DNA of 9,898 bases from Opitutus sp. GAS368. GTDB lineage: Bacteria; Verrucomicrobiota; Verrucomicrobiia; Opitutales; Opitutaceae. The stretch lies in assembly GCA_945862035.1 (NCBI GenBank), contig CAMAXB010000097.1:1-9898 (forward strand), in the 5' to 3' direction. A program made the position numbers and the translations under genes. Every line of letters starts with the position of its first letter. Within the stretch, counting starts at the first letter, position 1. Below the pieces are notes generated by a model. That model saw only the letters and a list, made by a program, of their open reading frames with translations, had not been told where the DNA came from and did no database searches. Shown piece after piece: positions 1 through 7,001 of this stretch.

Positions 1-11
1 GCACGTACGAC

Positions 12-362
12 CTAGACACTCATCGCCACGGCTCGCTTGCTGCGCAACAGCGTGGCGGCCGTGATGGCGCCATGTTCGGTAAAGACCAAGGGTGGCTTGC
101 GGCGCCCTCCGCGCCCCCCGGAGGCGCCGGACTTCGATTTTTCGTTTGATATCACAATTTGTGACATCAAAGCCGCCGTCTCCGCAGGGGTGAGCTCGAA
201 GATAAAGTCCGGCGGAAACCGATCCCGGTTTCGGCGGATGGCTTGGTTGAACACGCGGGTCTGAACACCGAACAGAGCGGCCAGGTCCGAATCGATCACG
301 ACCTTAGTTTTCCGCACCGCATAAATAGGAAGGGCCGGAACGGATGGAGGAGACTTAGCCAT
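12..362 (-). CDS. ORF6N-domain protein, cut short by an amber codon (possible pseudogene)
   Basis: The 116-residue product carries an N-terminal ORF6N domain, a DNA-binding module common in phage antirepressor-like and chromosomal accessory proteins. Seen in the sequence: 'LPIYAVRKTKVVIDSDLAAL' near residues 11-30, then 'RFPPDFIFELT' and 'FTEHGAITAATLL', the usual order of ORF6N blocks. A glycine/arginine-rich stretch (about residues 77-88) sits where the family has a short loop. The frame ends at TAG (12-14), but the next codons to the window edge read V-V-R-A. Family members typically read 'V-[YF]-VVRAF' here, so the TAG probably replaces a Tyr or Phe codon and the frame once continued past the window. 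I chose the ATG at 362; an in-frame TTG lies at 368. It follows purF by 10 nt on the same strand and may be cotranscribed with it. There is no Shine-Dalgarno. Domain assignment is firm; functionality is doubtful. Confidence 0.75.
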   Translation of the reverse strand: MAKSPPSVPALPIYAVRKTKVVIDSDLAALFGVQTRVFNQAIRRNRDRFPPDFIFELTPAETAALMSQIVISNEKSKSGASGGRGGRRKPPLVFTEHGAITAATLLRSKRAVAMSV

Positions 363-372
363 GGCCAACCGG

Positions 373-2280
373 TCAATAACTCCGTCCCTCGGCCTGCTCG
401 TAATAATTGACGTAGGCTTGGTTCACCACGCGGTAGCCGCCGGGCGTGGGGTAATTGCCGGTGAAGTACCAGTCGCCCGAGTGGTCGGGCACGGCTGCAT
501 GCAGATTCTCGATGGTCTGGAAGATGACCTCCATCTCGCCGGTCCACTCGATGTTCTTAGGCCGCACCAACTCGGTGATGCGGGCGGAAATCTCCTCTGG
601 CGCGAATGGCTCGTAGATCATCCGCACGTGGTTGATTGAATCGCCCTTGCTGACGGCGTCGCGGCAAAGCAGATAGACCTCCTCCAGCAAGCCGGATTTG
701 CCGCGCTCCTTGAGCAGGGCGACCGCGGCCTCGAAGGCGATGAACTTGCCAAGCTCCGACATATCGATGCCGTAGCAGTCGGGGAAACGGATCTGTGGGG
801 CGGTCGAGACGATCACGATCTTGCGCGGATTGAGGCGCGAAAGGATACGCAGGATGGAGCGGCGCAGGGTGGTGCCGCGGACGATCGAATCGTCGACGCA
901 GACCAGATTGTCGCCCGGCTGCACGGAGCCATAGGTGATGTCGTAGACATGGCTCACGAGCTGGTTTCGCATGCTCTCCTGCCCGATGAACGTGCGCAGC
1001 TTGATGTCCTTGGACACGACCTTCTCACCGCGCGGCCAGTTGCGCAGGATGAGGTCATCGAGGAGGGCCTCGTCGAGGGTGCCGGCTTTGGCGGCGGCGA
1101 GGATCGCGGTCTTGACCTCGTCGCGGCGACGCTCGCGCAGCGAGTGCATGAGGCCATAGTAGGCCACCTCGGCGGTGTTGGGAACGAAGCCGAACACGGT
1201 GTGGGCCCAGTCGCCGTCGATCGCCTTGATGACCTGATCGGCGAGTCGGCCGCCGAGCGCCTTGCGCTCCTTGTAGATGTCGACGTCGTTGCCGCGGGAG
1301 AAGTAGATCCGCTCGAAGGAGCAGGAGGAGCGCGGCAGCGGGGCGGTGAACTGGGTTTCGGTGACGCGCCCGCTCTTTTTGAGCACGATCACATGGCCGG
1401 GGGGCACTTCCTTGACCTGCTCGGCCGCGAGGTCGAACACGGTCATGAGCGGCGCGCGCTCCGAGGCGAAGGCGACGACCTCATCGCTCTGGTGATACCA
1501 GACTGGACGGATGCCCGCCGGGTCGCGGCCGACAAAGGCGTCGCCATTGCCGATCAGGCCGCAGAGCGCGTAGCCGCCGTCCCACTTCTGGGCCGAGCGG
1601 GTGATGACGCGTCCGAGGTCGAGGCGCTCGCTGATCTGGCGGGAGATCTCGCCGCCCGCGAGCCCCTGCGCGCGGAGCGTGCGGTAGAGCTCCTCGTGTT
1701 CCTCATCGAGGAAGAAGCCGATTTTCTCGAGCAGCGCCTGGGTGTCGGTGGCGAAGATCGGGTGCTGGCCCATGGCGATCAGGGAGCGATTCAGCTCCTC
1801 CGTGTTCGTCATGTTGAAATTCCCGCAGAGCGCGAGGTTGCGCGTCGGCCAGGGCGAGCGGCGGAAATAGGGGTGGCAGGACGAGATGTTATAGCCGCCG
1901 CTGGTGCCGTAGCGCAGGTGACCGACCAGCAGCTCGCCGCCGAAGTCGAAATTCCGCTTCACCGTATCGGCGAACTCCGGATGGATCGTTCCGCTGTCCA
2001 ACTTCTCATTGTACTGTGCGAGCAGCGTCTTGAAAATCCGGTCCAGCGGATTGGACTTCACGCAGCGCTCGCGGAACATGAACGGTTCACCCGCGGGGAC
2101 GTCGAGCTTGACGCAGGCCACGCCCGCGCCGTCCTGGCCGCGATTGTGCTGTTTTTCCATCAGCAGGAAGAGCTTGGTGAAGCCCCAGAGCGGCGTGCCA
2201 TACTTCTCCTGGTAGTAGGAGAGCGGCTTGAGGAGCCGGACCAGCGCGATGCCGCATTCGTGGGTGATCCGATCGCTCAT
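373..2280 (-). CDS. purF: Amidophosphoribosyltransferase, long (Bacteroidetes-like) form
   Basis: PurF makes 5-phosphoribosylamine from PRPP and glutamine, the committed cytosolic step of de novo purine synthesis. The N-terminal half is a class II glutamine amidotransferase: nucleophile Cys9 after a short leader (MSDRITHEC), 'QHNRGQDGAG' at 44-53, 'GHLRYGTSG' at 120-128 and 'GNFNMTN' at 153-159. The C-terminal half is a phosphoribosyltransferase: 'FGFVPNTAEVAYYGL' near 363-377, PRPP loop 'VCVDDSIVRGTT' at 460-471 and 'CYGIDMSELGKF' near 502-513. At 635 residues it is much longer than the usual 460-510; the extra length lies in an insert around 79-117 and a C-terminal tail of about 100 residues. 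I recall this long form from Bacteroidetes. Cys9 would need removal of an eight-residue leader to become the N-terminal nucleophile. The start ATG (2278-2280) has no clear Shine-Dalgarno. A 188-nt gap separates it from xerD upstream, so it probably has its own promoter. Confidence 0.95.
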   Translation of the reverse strand: MSDRITHECGIALVRLLKPLSYYQEKYGTPLWGFTKLFLLMEKQHNRGQDGAGVACVKLDVPAGEPFMFRERCVKSNPLDRIFKTLLAQYNEKLDSGTIHPEFADTVKRNFDFGGELLVGHLRYGTSGGYNISSCHPYFRRSPWPTRNLALCGNFNMTNTEELNRSLIAMGQHPIFATDTQALLEKIGFFLDEEHEELYRTLRAQGLAGGEISRQISERLDLGRVITRSAQKWDGGYALCGLIGNGDAFVGRDPAGIRPVWYHQSDEVVAFASERAPLMTVFDLAAEQVKEVPPGHVIVLKKSGRVTETQFTAPLPRSSCSFERIYFSRGNDVDIYKERKALGGRLADQVIKAIDGDWAHTVFGFVPNTAEVAYYGLMHSLRERRRDEVKTAILAAAKAGTLDEALLDDLILRNWPRGEKVVSKDIKLRTFIGQESMRNQLVSHVYDITYGSVQPGDNLVCVDDSIVRGTTLRRSILRILSRLNPRKIVIVSTAPQIRFPDCYGIDMSELGKFIAFEAAVALLKERGKSGLLEEVYLLCRDAVSKGDSINHVRMIYEPFAPEEISARITELVRPKNIEWTGEMEVIFQTIENLHAAVPDHSGDWYFTGNYPTPGGYRVVNQAYVNYYEQAEGRSY

Positions 2281-2327
2281 GAGCAGGAAGGCCTGGAGAC
2301 TGGGCGCAGGGAATCTCGCATGGAATC

Positions 2328-2397
2328 GCCCGGGGCTCCGACCGGGCTGCGCGCTGATGGGTTAAACGTAATCCTCACAGACAATAAAGGCCTTCAT
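2328..2397 (-). other. purF leader: 11-codon mini-ORF followed by a GC hairpin
   Basis: In the 188-nt gap between xerD and purF, the minus strand holds a short open frame at 2397-2362 (ATG ... TAA, MKAFIVCEDYV). It is followed by a perfect 6-bp stem: GCCCGG at 2328-2333 pairs with CCGGGC at 2342-2347 across an 8-nt loop. The hairpin lies about 48 nt before the purF start and has no T-tract, so it is not an intrinsic terminator. A leader peptide or attenuator is one reading; chance is another. No convincing -35/-10 pair is visible; TTGACC (2423-2418) is a -35-like match without a good -10. Confidence 0.25.
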
Positions 2398-2468
2398 CTC
2401 GGGGACGCGTCGGCAATGGTCAACGGCTTTCTCCGCCCGAGCAGCTTTGAGGAATCTTTCACGGGGTT

Positions 2469-3395
2469 TCACGTGCGGTTCCGCGGGTGAAATTTTTCAT
2501 GATGGCTGACGAGCCGTTTCTCCTCGACCGCAGTGTAAATCTGGGTGGTGGAGATGTTCGTATGGCCAAGCATTTCCTGAATGGCGCGCAGGTCCGCGCC
2601 GCCCGCGAGGAGATGGGTCGCAAAGGAATGTCGCAACAAATGGGGTTTGACCGGCCGGTTGATCCCAGCACGCCGCGCGTACTTCTGAACGATGACCCAC
2701 AAGGTTTTGCGCGAAAGCGGGCCGCCCCGCTCGCTGAGGAAGAGGGCGCTGCCGGTTTTGGGTTTGACGAAGTGCGGCCGGCCCGAGGCCAGGTAGTCGG
2801 TCAAGGCCGCGGAGGCTTGGCGACCGACCGGAACCACGCGCTCCTTGGAGCCCTTGCCAAAGACCCGGAGCATACCGTTTTCGAGATCAACCTGCTGCAG
2901 CAGAAGCCCGCCCAGCTCGGATACACGGAGGCCGCTGGAGTAGAACAGTTCCAGCATGGCCCGGTCGCGCAGTGCGAAATGATCCCCGCCGGCGGGCGCG
3001 GCGAGCAGCTTGCCGACATCGCTGGCGGAGAGGGTGCCCGGAATGCGCCGGGTCAGCTTCGGACCGCTGAGCAGCTCGGTAAAGTCATCCGCCCGGTGCC
3101 GCGAACGCACGAGGTAGCGGGCGAGGCCGCGCAGGGCGGTGAGTTTGCGGGCGAGGCTCGCCACGGTGTAGTCGTCGCCGCTGAGAGAACGGATCCATGC
3201 GCCGACCTGATCGCCCGCAACGGTGCGCCAGTCCTGGGCGCCCTTGCGGCCGATGAAGGCGGCGCACTGATCGAGATCGCTCTGATAGCCCTGCCACGTG
3301 TGTACGGAAAGACCGCGCTCCAGCTTCAGGAAGCTGACGAATTCGTCGATATCGCCGGCGAAGGCCGGGGCCGCCCTGCTCGGTTCGTCACGCAT
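2469..3395 (-). CDS. xerD: Tyrosine recombinase, XerD-like
   Basis: This is a site-specific recombinase of the XerC/XerD kind, which resolves chromosome dimers at dif near the terminus. The 308-residue length is normal (about 300). Residues 15-105 form the SAM-like core-binding domain ('FVSFLKLERGLSVHTWQGY'), and residues 120-305 the catalytic domain. All six active-site residues are visible with the spacing of E. coli XerD: Arg157 (SSGLRVSEL), Lys181 (FGKGSKERVVPV), His252 and Arg255 (HLLRHSFATHLL), His278 (LGHTNISTTQ) and nucleophile Tyr287 (IYT). The C-terminal 'HHEKFHPR' resembles the XerC/XerD tail that contacts the partner recombinase. It starts 30 nt after the infA stop on the same strand, so the two are likely cotranscribed. 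There is no clear Shine-Dalgarno. XerD rather than XerC is my judgement; nothing nearby suggests a phage or integron integrase. Confidence 0.9.
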   Translation of the reverse strand: MRDEPSRAAPAFAGDIDEFVSFLKLERGLSVHTWQGYQSDLDQCAAFIGRKGAQDWRTVAGDQVGAWIRSLSGDDYTVASLARKLTALRGLARYLVRSRHRADDFTELLSGPKLTRRIPGTLSASDVGKLLAAPAGGDHFALRDRAMLELFYSSGLRVSELGGLLLQQVDLENGMLRVFGKGSKERVVPVGRQASAALTDYLASGRPHFVKPKTGSALFLSERGGPLSRKTLWVIVQKYARRAGINRPVKPHLLRHSFATHLLAGGADLRAIQEMLGHTNISTTQIYTAVEEKRLVSHHEKFHPRNRT

Positions 3396-3425
3396 GGGAG
3401 CGATCCGGCGGAGGGGCGCTGAAGC

Positions 3426-3713
3426 TCAGTAGCGCCGGCGCGGCGGCGGACGCGGCGCGGGGTTCGTATCCTTCATGCGATACGTGATGCGCGCCTTCTC
3501 GAGATCGTAAGGGCTCATCTCCATCTTCACCGTGTCGCCGGCGGCGATCTTGATGAAATTCTTCCTCAACTTGCCCGAAATGTGCGCGAGCACCGTGTGC
3601 CCGTTGGACAGCTGAACCCGAAACATGGTGCCCGGGAGCACGGCCACGATCTTCCCTTCTACATCGATTGATTTACCATCTGACTCGGGCATGGAGAGCT
3701 GTCGGCGGGCCAT
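3426..3713 (-). CDS. infA: Translation initiation factor IF-1
   Basis: IF-1 binds the A site of the 30S subunit during initiation, together with IF-2 and IF-3. The S1/OB-fold core at residues 17-82 is unmistakable: 'VEGKIVAVLPGTMFRVQLSN', 'VLAHISGKLRKNFIKI', 'SPYDLEKARITYRMK'. The usual length is about 72 residues; this one has 95 because of a short N-terminal lead and a Pro/Arg-rich C-terminal tail (NPAPRPPPRRRY). A second ATG (3692-3690, MPESDGKS) would give 88 residues. Neither start has a Shine-Dalgarno: the upstream ATG follows A-rich 'gaaagaattaa', the inner one a C-rich run, so the start is undecided. It is the first gene of a probable infA-xerD unit, divergent from tadA. Confidence 0.93.
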   Translation of the reverse strand: MARRQLSMPESDGKSIDVEGKIVAVLPGTMFRVQLSNGHTVLAHISGKLRKNFIKIAAGDTVKMEMSPYDLEKARITYRMKDTNPAPRPPPRRRY

Positions 3714-3797
3714 TTAATTCTTTCGTGTGGTATCCAATTGTGGTGCGTAAAAACAACGTGTAAGCCCGAAACCGTGACCGCAAGCAAGGTTTTCCTC

Positions 3798-3802
3798 GGA
3801 AG
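3798..3802 (+). promoter_or_regulatory. Ribosome binding site of tadA
   Basis: GGAAG lies 7 nt before the ATG at 3810. It selects this start over the in-frame TTG at 3738, which would add 24 residues unlike the family. It is the only clear Shine-Dalgarno found in the window. Confidence 0.55.
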
Positions 3803-3809
3803 TCCTCTT

Positions 3810-4340
3810 ATGCCAGCCCAGCCCCCTCTCCCTCCCCCCTGCCCGTTTGAAAAGCGCTTTCCGTCCCAGTTGGTGCGGGATGATGTCTTCTACATGAGTT
3901 TGGCCTACAATCAGGCCATCGACGCCTGGCGCGGAGACGAAGTTCCCATCGGCTGCATCATCGAACACGGGGGCGAGGTGATCGCCGCGGCCCACAATCA
4001 AGTCGAGGGCGCCCAGGATCCGACCGCCCATGCCGAGATCCTGGCGATCACGCAGGCGGCGGCGAAGCTCGGCGACTGGCGGCTCGAGGGTTGCACCCTT
4101 TACGTGACGAAGGAGCCCTGCCCCATGTGTGCGGGCGCGACCCTGATGTCGCGGCTGAAGCGGGTCTGTTATGCGGTGCCCGACCCCAAGATGGGCTGCC
4201 TCGGCGGCGCGACCGACCTGAATGCGCTGCCCCGGGTGAATCATCACTGCGAACTCACCGTGGGCGGGGTGCTGGAAAACGAGTGCCGGGAACTGTTGCA
4301 GGCGTTCTTCAAGCTCAAGCGAGCGGAGCCGGACGCCTGA
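3810..4340 (+). CDS. tadA: tRNA-specific adenosine deaminase (TadA-type)
   Basis: TadA deaminates the wobble adenosine 34 of tRNA-Arg(ACG) to inosine. The 176-residue product has the cytidine/deoxycytidylate deaminase zinc motifs: His74-Ala-Glu76 (zinc ligand and catalytic glutamate, in 'DPTAHAEILAI') and Cys104-Pro-Met-Cys107 (two zinc ligands, in 'LYVTKEPCPMCAGA'). 'DEVPIGCII' near 43-51 and 'YAVPDPKMGCLGGATDL' near 121-137 are typical of TadA and of related guanine-deaminase-like proteins. A proline-rich N-terminal lead of about 28 residues precedes the first helix (DVFYMSLAYNQA); starts inside it cannot be excluded. The start is chosen by the GGAAG 7 nt upstream. The gene is divergent from infA and convergent with the PH-domain pair. 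A weak 5-bp hairpin (4355-4372) follows the stop but has no T-tract. TadA is the best single call; other cytidine/guanine deaminases are less likely. Confidence 0.88.
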   Translation: MPAQPPLPPPCPFEKRFPSQLVRDDVFYMSLAYNQAIDAWRGDEVPIGCIIEHGGEVIAAAHNQVEGAQDPTAHAEILAITQAAAKLGDWRLEGCTLYVTKEPCPMCAGATLMSRLKRVCYAVPDPKMGCLGGATDLNALPRVNHHCELTVGGVLENECRELLQAFFKLKRAEPDA

Positions 4341-4383
4341 ACGGCAATCGTTGGCCAAGACGGCTTGCTTGGAACGGACTGCC

Positions 4384-4535
4384 CGCGGAATACGCGGATG
4401 GACGCGGAAACGGATCGGAGGATTGCCACAAAGAACGCAAAAAGAGTCTCTTCGCCGGACGAACCCCGTCCATGCGCCTCTCGGCGCAGCGCAGGACTCA
4501 TTCGCCGAACGTTTCTTTGTGCTTTTCGTGGCCAA
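4384..4535. repeat. Degenerate CGCGGA repeats plus imperfect inverted repeat with central hairpin
   Basis: This non-coding gap lies between the convergent tadA and PH-domain genes. Its left part has CGCGGAA/CGCGGAT three times (4384-4390, 4393-4399, 4403-4409) and a further CGGATCGGA. Next come two arms: 4424-4445 ('tgccacaaagaacgcaaaaa') and 4512-4533 ('ctttgtgcttttcgtggcc' within it). These are inverse copies with 15 of 22 matches, and every mismatch is A against G. Close to the centre is a perfect hairpin, TGCGCC (4473-4478), loop TCTC, GGCGCA (4483-4488), enclosed by GTCC (4468-4471) and GGAC (4494-4497). TTCGCCGGACG (4451-4461) and TTCGCCGAACG (4501-4511) also form a near-perfect direct repeat. 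It looks like a decayed dispersed intergenic element; no transposase is present. Confidence 0.5.
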
Positions 4536-4587
4536 ACGCCGAATTCAGCGCTGAGCAGACCAGCGACTCGCGCCCGCACCGCAGGGA

Positions 4588-5490
4588 TTATCCGCGCAAA
4601 GCCGCGCGCAGGGCCTTGGCTTCGGCCAGGACCTCCTTCGCCGCGGCCAGCGCGTCCCCTGCGGGAACCGCCGCGAAGTCGGGTGCGGGATGCGCCGGGT
4701 GATCATCGGGATCACCCAAGCCGGCTTCGCGGTAGCGCCGCAGACGATCGAGGATGAGGTCGCGCAATTCTCCCGCGTTGTCCACGCCGTGGAACACCGC
4801 CTCGTGCATGGACTCATGGTCCTTGCCCGAGCCTTCGTTCTTCCCGCCACCGCCTCCGGCCGAGGTCACGCGCACATCGGCAATCCCCAGCAGTCGCTGC
4901 AGCGGACCCTGGGAAATTTCCACCTGCTGCAGGTTCGCGAAGCTCATGGTGATCTCCTGCAGCTTCCAGATGCCTGTGCGGATGCGCAGGCTGCGATCGG
5001 TCACGAGGTACCAGCGATAATCATAATCGAGCCGCACCGCGGCAAAGGTTGCCGGGATAAGCAGAATAAAGCCCGTGATCGCGATCCCCTCGGCCACCTT
5101 GACCAGCAGCATCGTCCACTCGGGCAGGCGCGCAGCCCGCACGGCCAGCCGGCCGGTGCTGGAGCGCAGGTCGCGTGACGTGCGCGGGGGGCGGACGGCC
5201 TCAGCGGGCGCGGGCGGTTCGGCGGAGGGTTGCACGACCGCCGGGGGCGGCTGGGCCTGCCGCGCGCGCGCGGCGGAGATATCCGCATCCAGCCAGCGGA
5301 GAAACTGAAGGGAGACGAGAATCCCCACCAGCGTGGCCCCTTGGGTCGCCGCCCAGGCCAGCACGCGCAGGCGGTAGAAGTTTCGCCCCGCGCGAAACAC
5401 GCGGAGCGAGCCCGGGGCTCCGGCCGGAGCCTGCGGCTCGGCCGGTACCCGCAGAAAGCGGAGGATCCACTGACGAAGCCGATCAAGCAT
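4588..5490 (-). CDS. Membrane-anchored bacterial PH-domain protein (bPH2/DUF304), second of pair
   Basis: The 300-residue protein has two predicted membrane segments (about 43-66 and 127-152). Between them is a proline/alanine-rich linker (about 80-105), and a bPH2/DUF304 domain follows at about 157-252. The domain shows 'DYDYRWYLVTDRSLRIRTGI', 'ITMSFANLQQVEISQGPLQR' and 'LLGIADVRVTSAGGGG', then a glycine-rich loop (211-222) and 'HGVDNAGELRDLILDRL'. The C-terminus (about 279-299) is an Ala/Leu-rich amphipathic helix. The exact role is unknown; such proteins are often found as tandem pairs (YdbS/YdbT-like) at the membrane. The start ATG (5490) overlaps the stop of the upstream PH gene in ATGCTTGA, an 8-nt overlap that implies translational coupling. 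It ends at TAA (4590-4588), convergent with tadA. Domain assignment is good; function is not assigned. Confidence 0.82.
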   Translation of the reverse strand: MLDRLRQWILRFLRVPAEPQAPAGAPGSLRVFRAGRNFYRLRVLAWAATQGATLVGILVSLQFLRWLDADISAARARQAQPPPAVVQPSAEPPAPAEAVRPPRTSRDLRSSTGRLAVRAARLPEWTMLLVKVAEGIAITGFILLIPATFAAVRLDYDYRWYLVTDRSLRIRTGIWKLQEITMSFANLQQVEISQGPLQRLLGIADVRVTSAGGGGGKNEGSGKDHESMHEAVFHGVDNAGELRDLILDRLRRYREAGLGDPDDHPAHPAPDFAAVPAGDALAAAKEVLAEAKALRAALRG

Positions 5491-6049
5491 GCTCGGTCTT
5501 GGGCGGATCTTCGGGAAGGGCCGGCGGCGGCGTCAGGGTCGCGCGCAGGGTCCGCAACTCACCCGCAATCTCGCGCAGGGTCGCGGCGAGTTCCGCGTCG
5601 GCGCCGGCCTGCGCGGCCGTCGCAGCGGCGGGTGCGGACGAGGCCGGGGAGTGCTTCACCCCGCGCATCCGGCCATAAAGAAAATCGCGCACGGCCTCGA
5701 ACTCCTGCAGCCCCTCGATTGTCATTTCCGCGGAGGCGCTGCCGCTCGCCGTCTGGACCAGCACCCGGCCCAGTCCCAACCAGCGCTCCACCACGTTTGA
5801 GCGCAGGTGGATGTCCTGGATGCGGGCGTAGTGGATGATGACTTCACGGCGGAAGAGGATGCCCCAGCTCATGGAAAGGCCCTCGTCACTGAAACGATAA
5901 CGCAGGGTCTGGTAACGGAACCAGTGATAGAGCAGCAGCACGGGGGCCGCGGGGAGGATCATGAGGCTGAAGAGGACGTAGTAGGTCCACAGCTTGCGAT
6001 GAGGCCGTTCGATCGAGAGTATCGCCGCCTCGTCGGCCGATGAATTCAT
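5483..6049 (-). CDS. Membrane-anchored bacterial PH-domain protein (bPH2/DUF304), first of pair
   Basis: The 188-residue protein has one hydrophobic segment, long enough for one membrane span or a tight hairpin (about 20-43). A bPH2/DUF304 domain follows at about 47-128: 'LRYRFSDEGLSMSWGILFRR', 'VIIHYARIQDIHLRSNVVER', 'WLGLGRVLVQTASGSAS' and 'LQEFEAVRDFLYGRM'. A low-complexity Ala/Ser linker then leads to a heptad-like helix (about 152-171, AELAATLREIAGELRTLRAT) and a proline-rich end. The frame stays open upstream to 6130, but that part encodes Arg/Gly/Pro-rich sequence unlike the family, so I start at the ATG at 6049 (MNSSADEAAIL). There is no Shine-Dalgarno. It is divergent from sodA and overlaps the next PH gene by 8 nt. 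The two probably work together, perhaps as a membrane complex; function is unknown. Confidence 0.8.
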   Translation of the reverse strand: MNSSADEAAILSIERPHRKLWTYYVLFSLMILPAAPVLLLYHWFRYQTLRYRFSDEGLSMSWGILFRREVIIHYARIQDIHLRSNVVERWLGLGRVLVQTASGSASAEMTIEGLQEFEAVRDFLYGRMRGVKHSPASSAPAAATAAQAGADAELAATLREIAGELRTLRATLTPPPALPEDPPKTEHA

Positions 6050-6134
6050 ACTGAAGCAGCCAAGCGGGCGCGCTCCCCGGCCGCAAGTCCCGGGTGGAAC
6101 CGGCGCACACCGGCGCGGTCCGCAGGCCAAACCG

Positions 6135-6164
6135 GCGTCCGCGGTTGACGGCCCCGCCGGACGC
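6135..6164. promoter_or_regulatory. Strong hairpin/palindrome between the PH pair and sodA
   Basis: GCGTCCGCGG (6135-6144) pairs with CCGC-C-GGACGC (6154-6164) as a 10-bp stem with one bulged C (6158). The 9-nt loop is TTGACGGCC, so a -35-like TTGACG (6145-6150) sits in the loop. No convincing -10 follows at 16-18 nt. It lies 47 nt before the sodA start in a 162-nt divergent gap that also has ACCGGCG three times (6099, 6109, 6131). It could be an operator or an RNA structure; the role is unproven. Confidence 0.35.
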
Positions 6165-6211
6165 AGGCAACTTCCCTTCCCTCTTTCACGTCAACCCAAA
6201 CTGATCCCACC

Positions 6212-6844
<633 letters not shown>

Positions 6845-6879
6845 GCGATTTGCGCTGCGCGATTTGACTCAACAAAATG

Positions 6880-6907
6880 CCGCACCGGATTCCGGTGCGG
6901 TTTTTTT
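6880..6907 (+). terminator. Intrinsic terminator of sodA
   Basis: CCGCACCGGA (6880-6889) and TCCGGTGCGG (6891-6900) form a perfect 10-bp inverted repeat; in RNA the tip would open to about a 5-nt loop. Seven T residues follow (6901-6907). A short A-run upstream (6874-6877) may give weak termination for transcription coming the other way from tolB. Confidence 0.9.
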
Positions 6908-6934
6908 GTGGGATCACGAACCCAGAAACGGCAG

Positions 6935-7001
6935 CCGGGCTCGCTGGGCCCGGTGCTTGGCGCTGCGCTTCGCGTGTTCGGACCGGGGTCAGCGACCCCG
7001 G
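6935..7001. repeat. Two further palindromes between sodA and tolB
   Basis: First palindrome: CCGGGC (6935-6940) and GCCCGG (6948-6953), 7-nt loop. Second: CCGGGGTC (6983-6990) and GACCCCGG (6994-7001), a perfect 8-bp stem with loop AGC. Neither has a T-tract on either strand, so they do not look like intrinsic terminators. The second, with its flank 'gaccggggtcagcgaccccg', resembles short palindromic intergenic repeats that I recall from GC-rich genomes; copy number cannot be judged from one window. Confidence 0.5.

Noticed and set aside
949..2490. A 513-codon open frame on the plus strand.
   Set aside because: It lies antisense to purF, whose motifs are complete. The product is Glu/Ala/Gly/Arg-rich with no family features; long antisense frames are expected at this GC content.
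2469..3395. The tyrosine recombinase as a mobile-element or phage integrase.
   Set aside because: Its length and sequence fit XerC/XerD, it sits with infA and purF, and no attachment site, tRNA or phage genes are nearby.
2487..3422. A 311-codon open frame on the plus strand.
   Set aside because: Antisense to xerD, whose six catalytic residues are all in place.
3738..3809. An earlier TTG start for tadA, adding 24 residues.
   Set aside because: The extra residues do not resemble the family, and a good ribosome binding site precedes the ATG at 3810.
3714..4535. A 273-codon open frame on the minus strand, just upstream of infA.
   Set aside because: Antisense to tadA and running into the repeat element; no recognisable domain.
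6050..6130. An upstream start for the first PH-domain protein.
   Set aside because: The added residues are Arg/Gly/Pro/Cys-rich, and the region holds repeats typical of a promoter gap; the ATG at 6049 gives a normal N-terminus.
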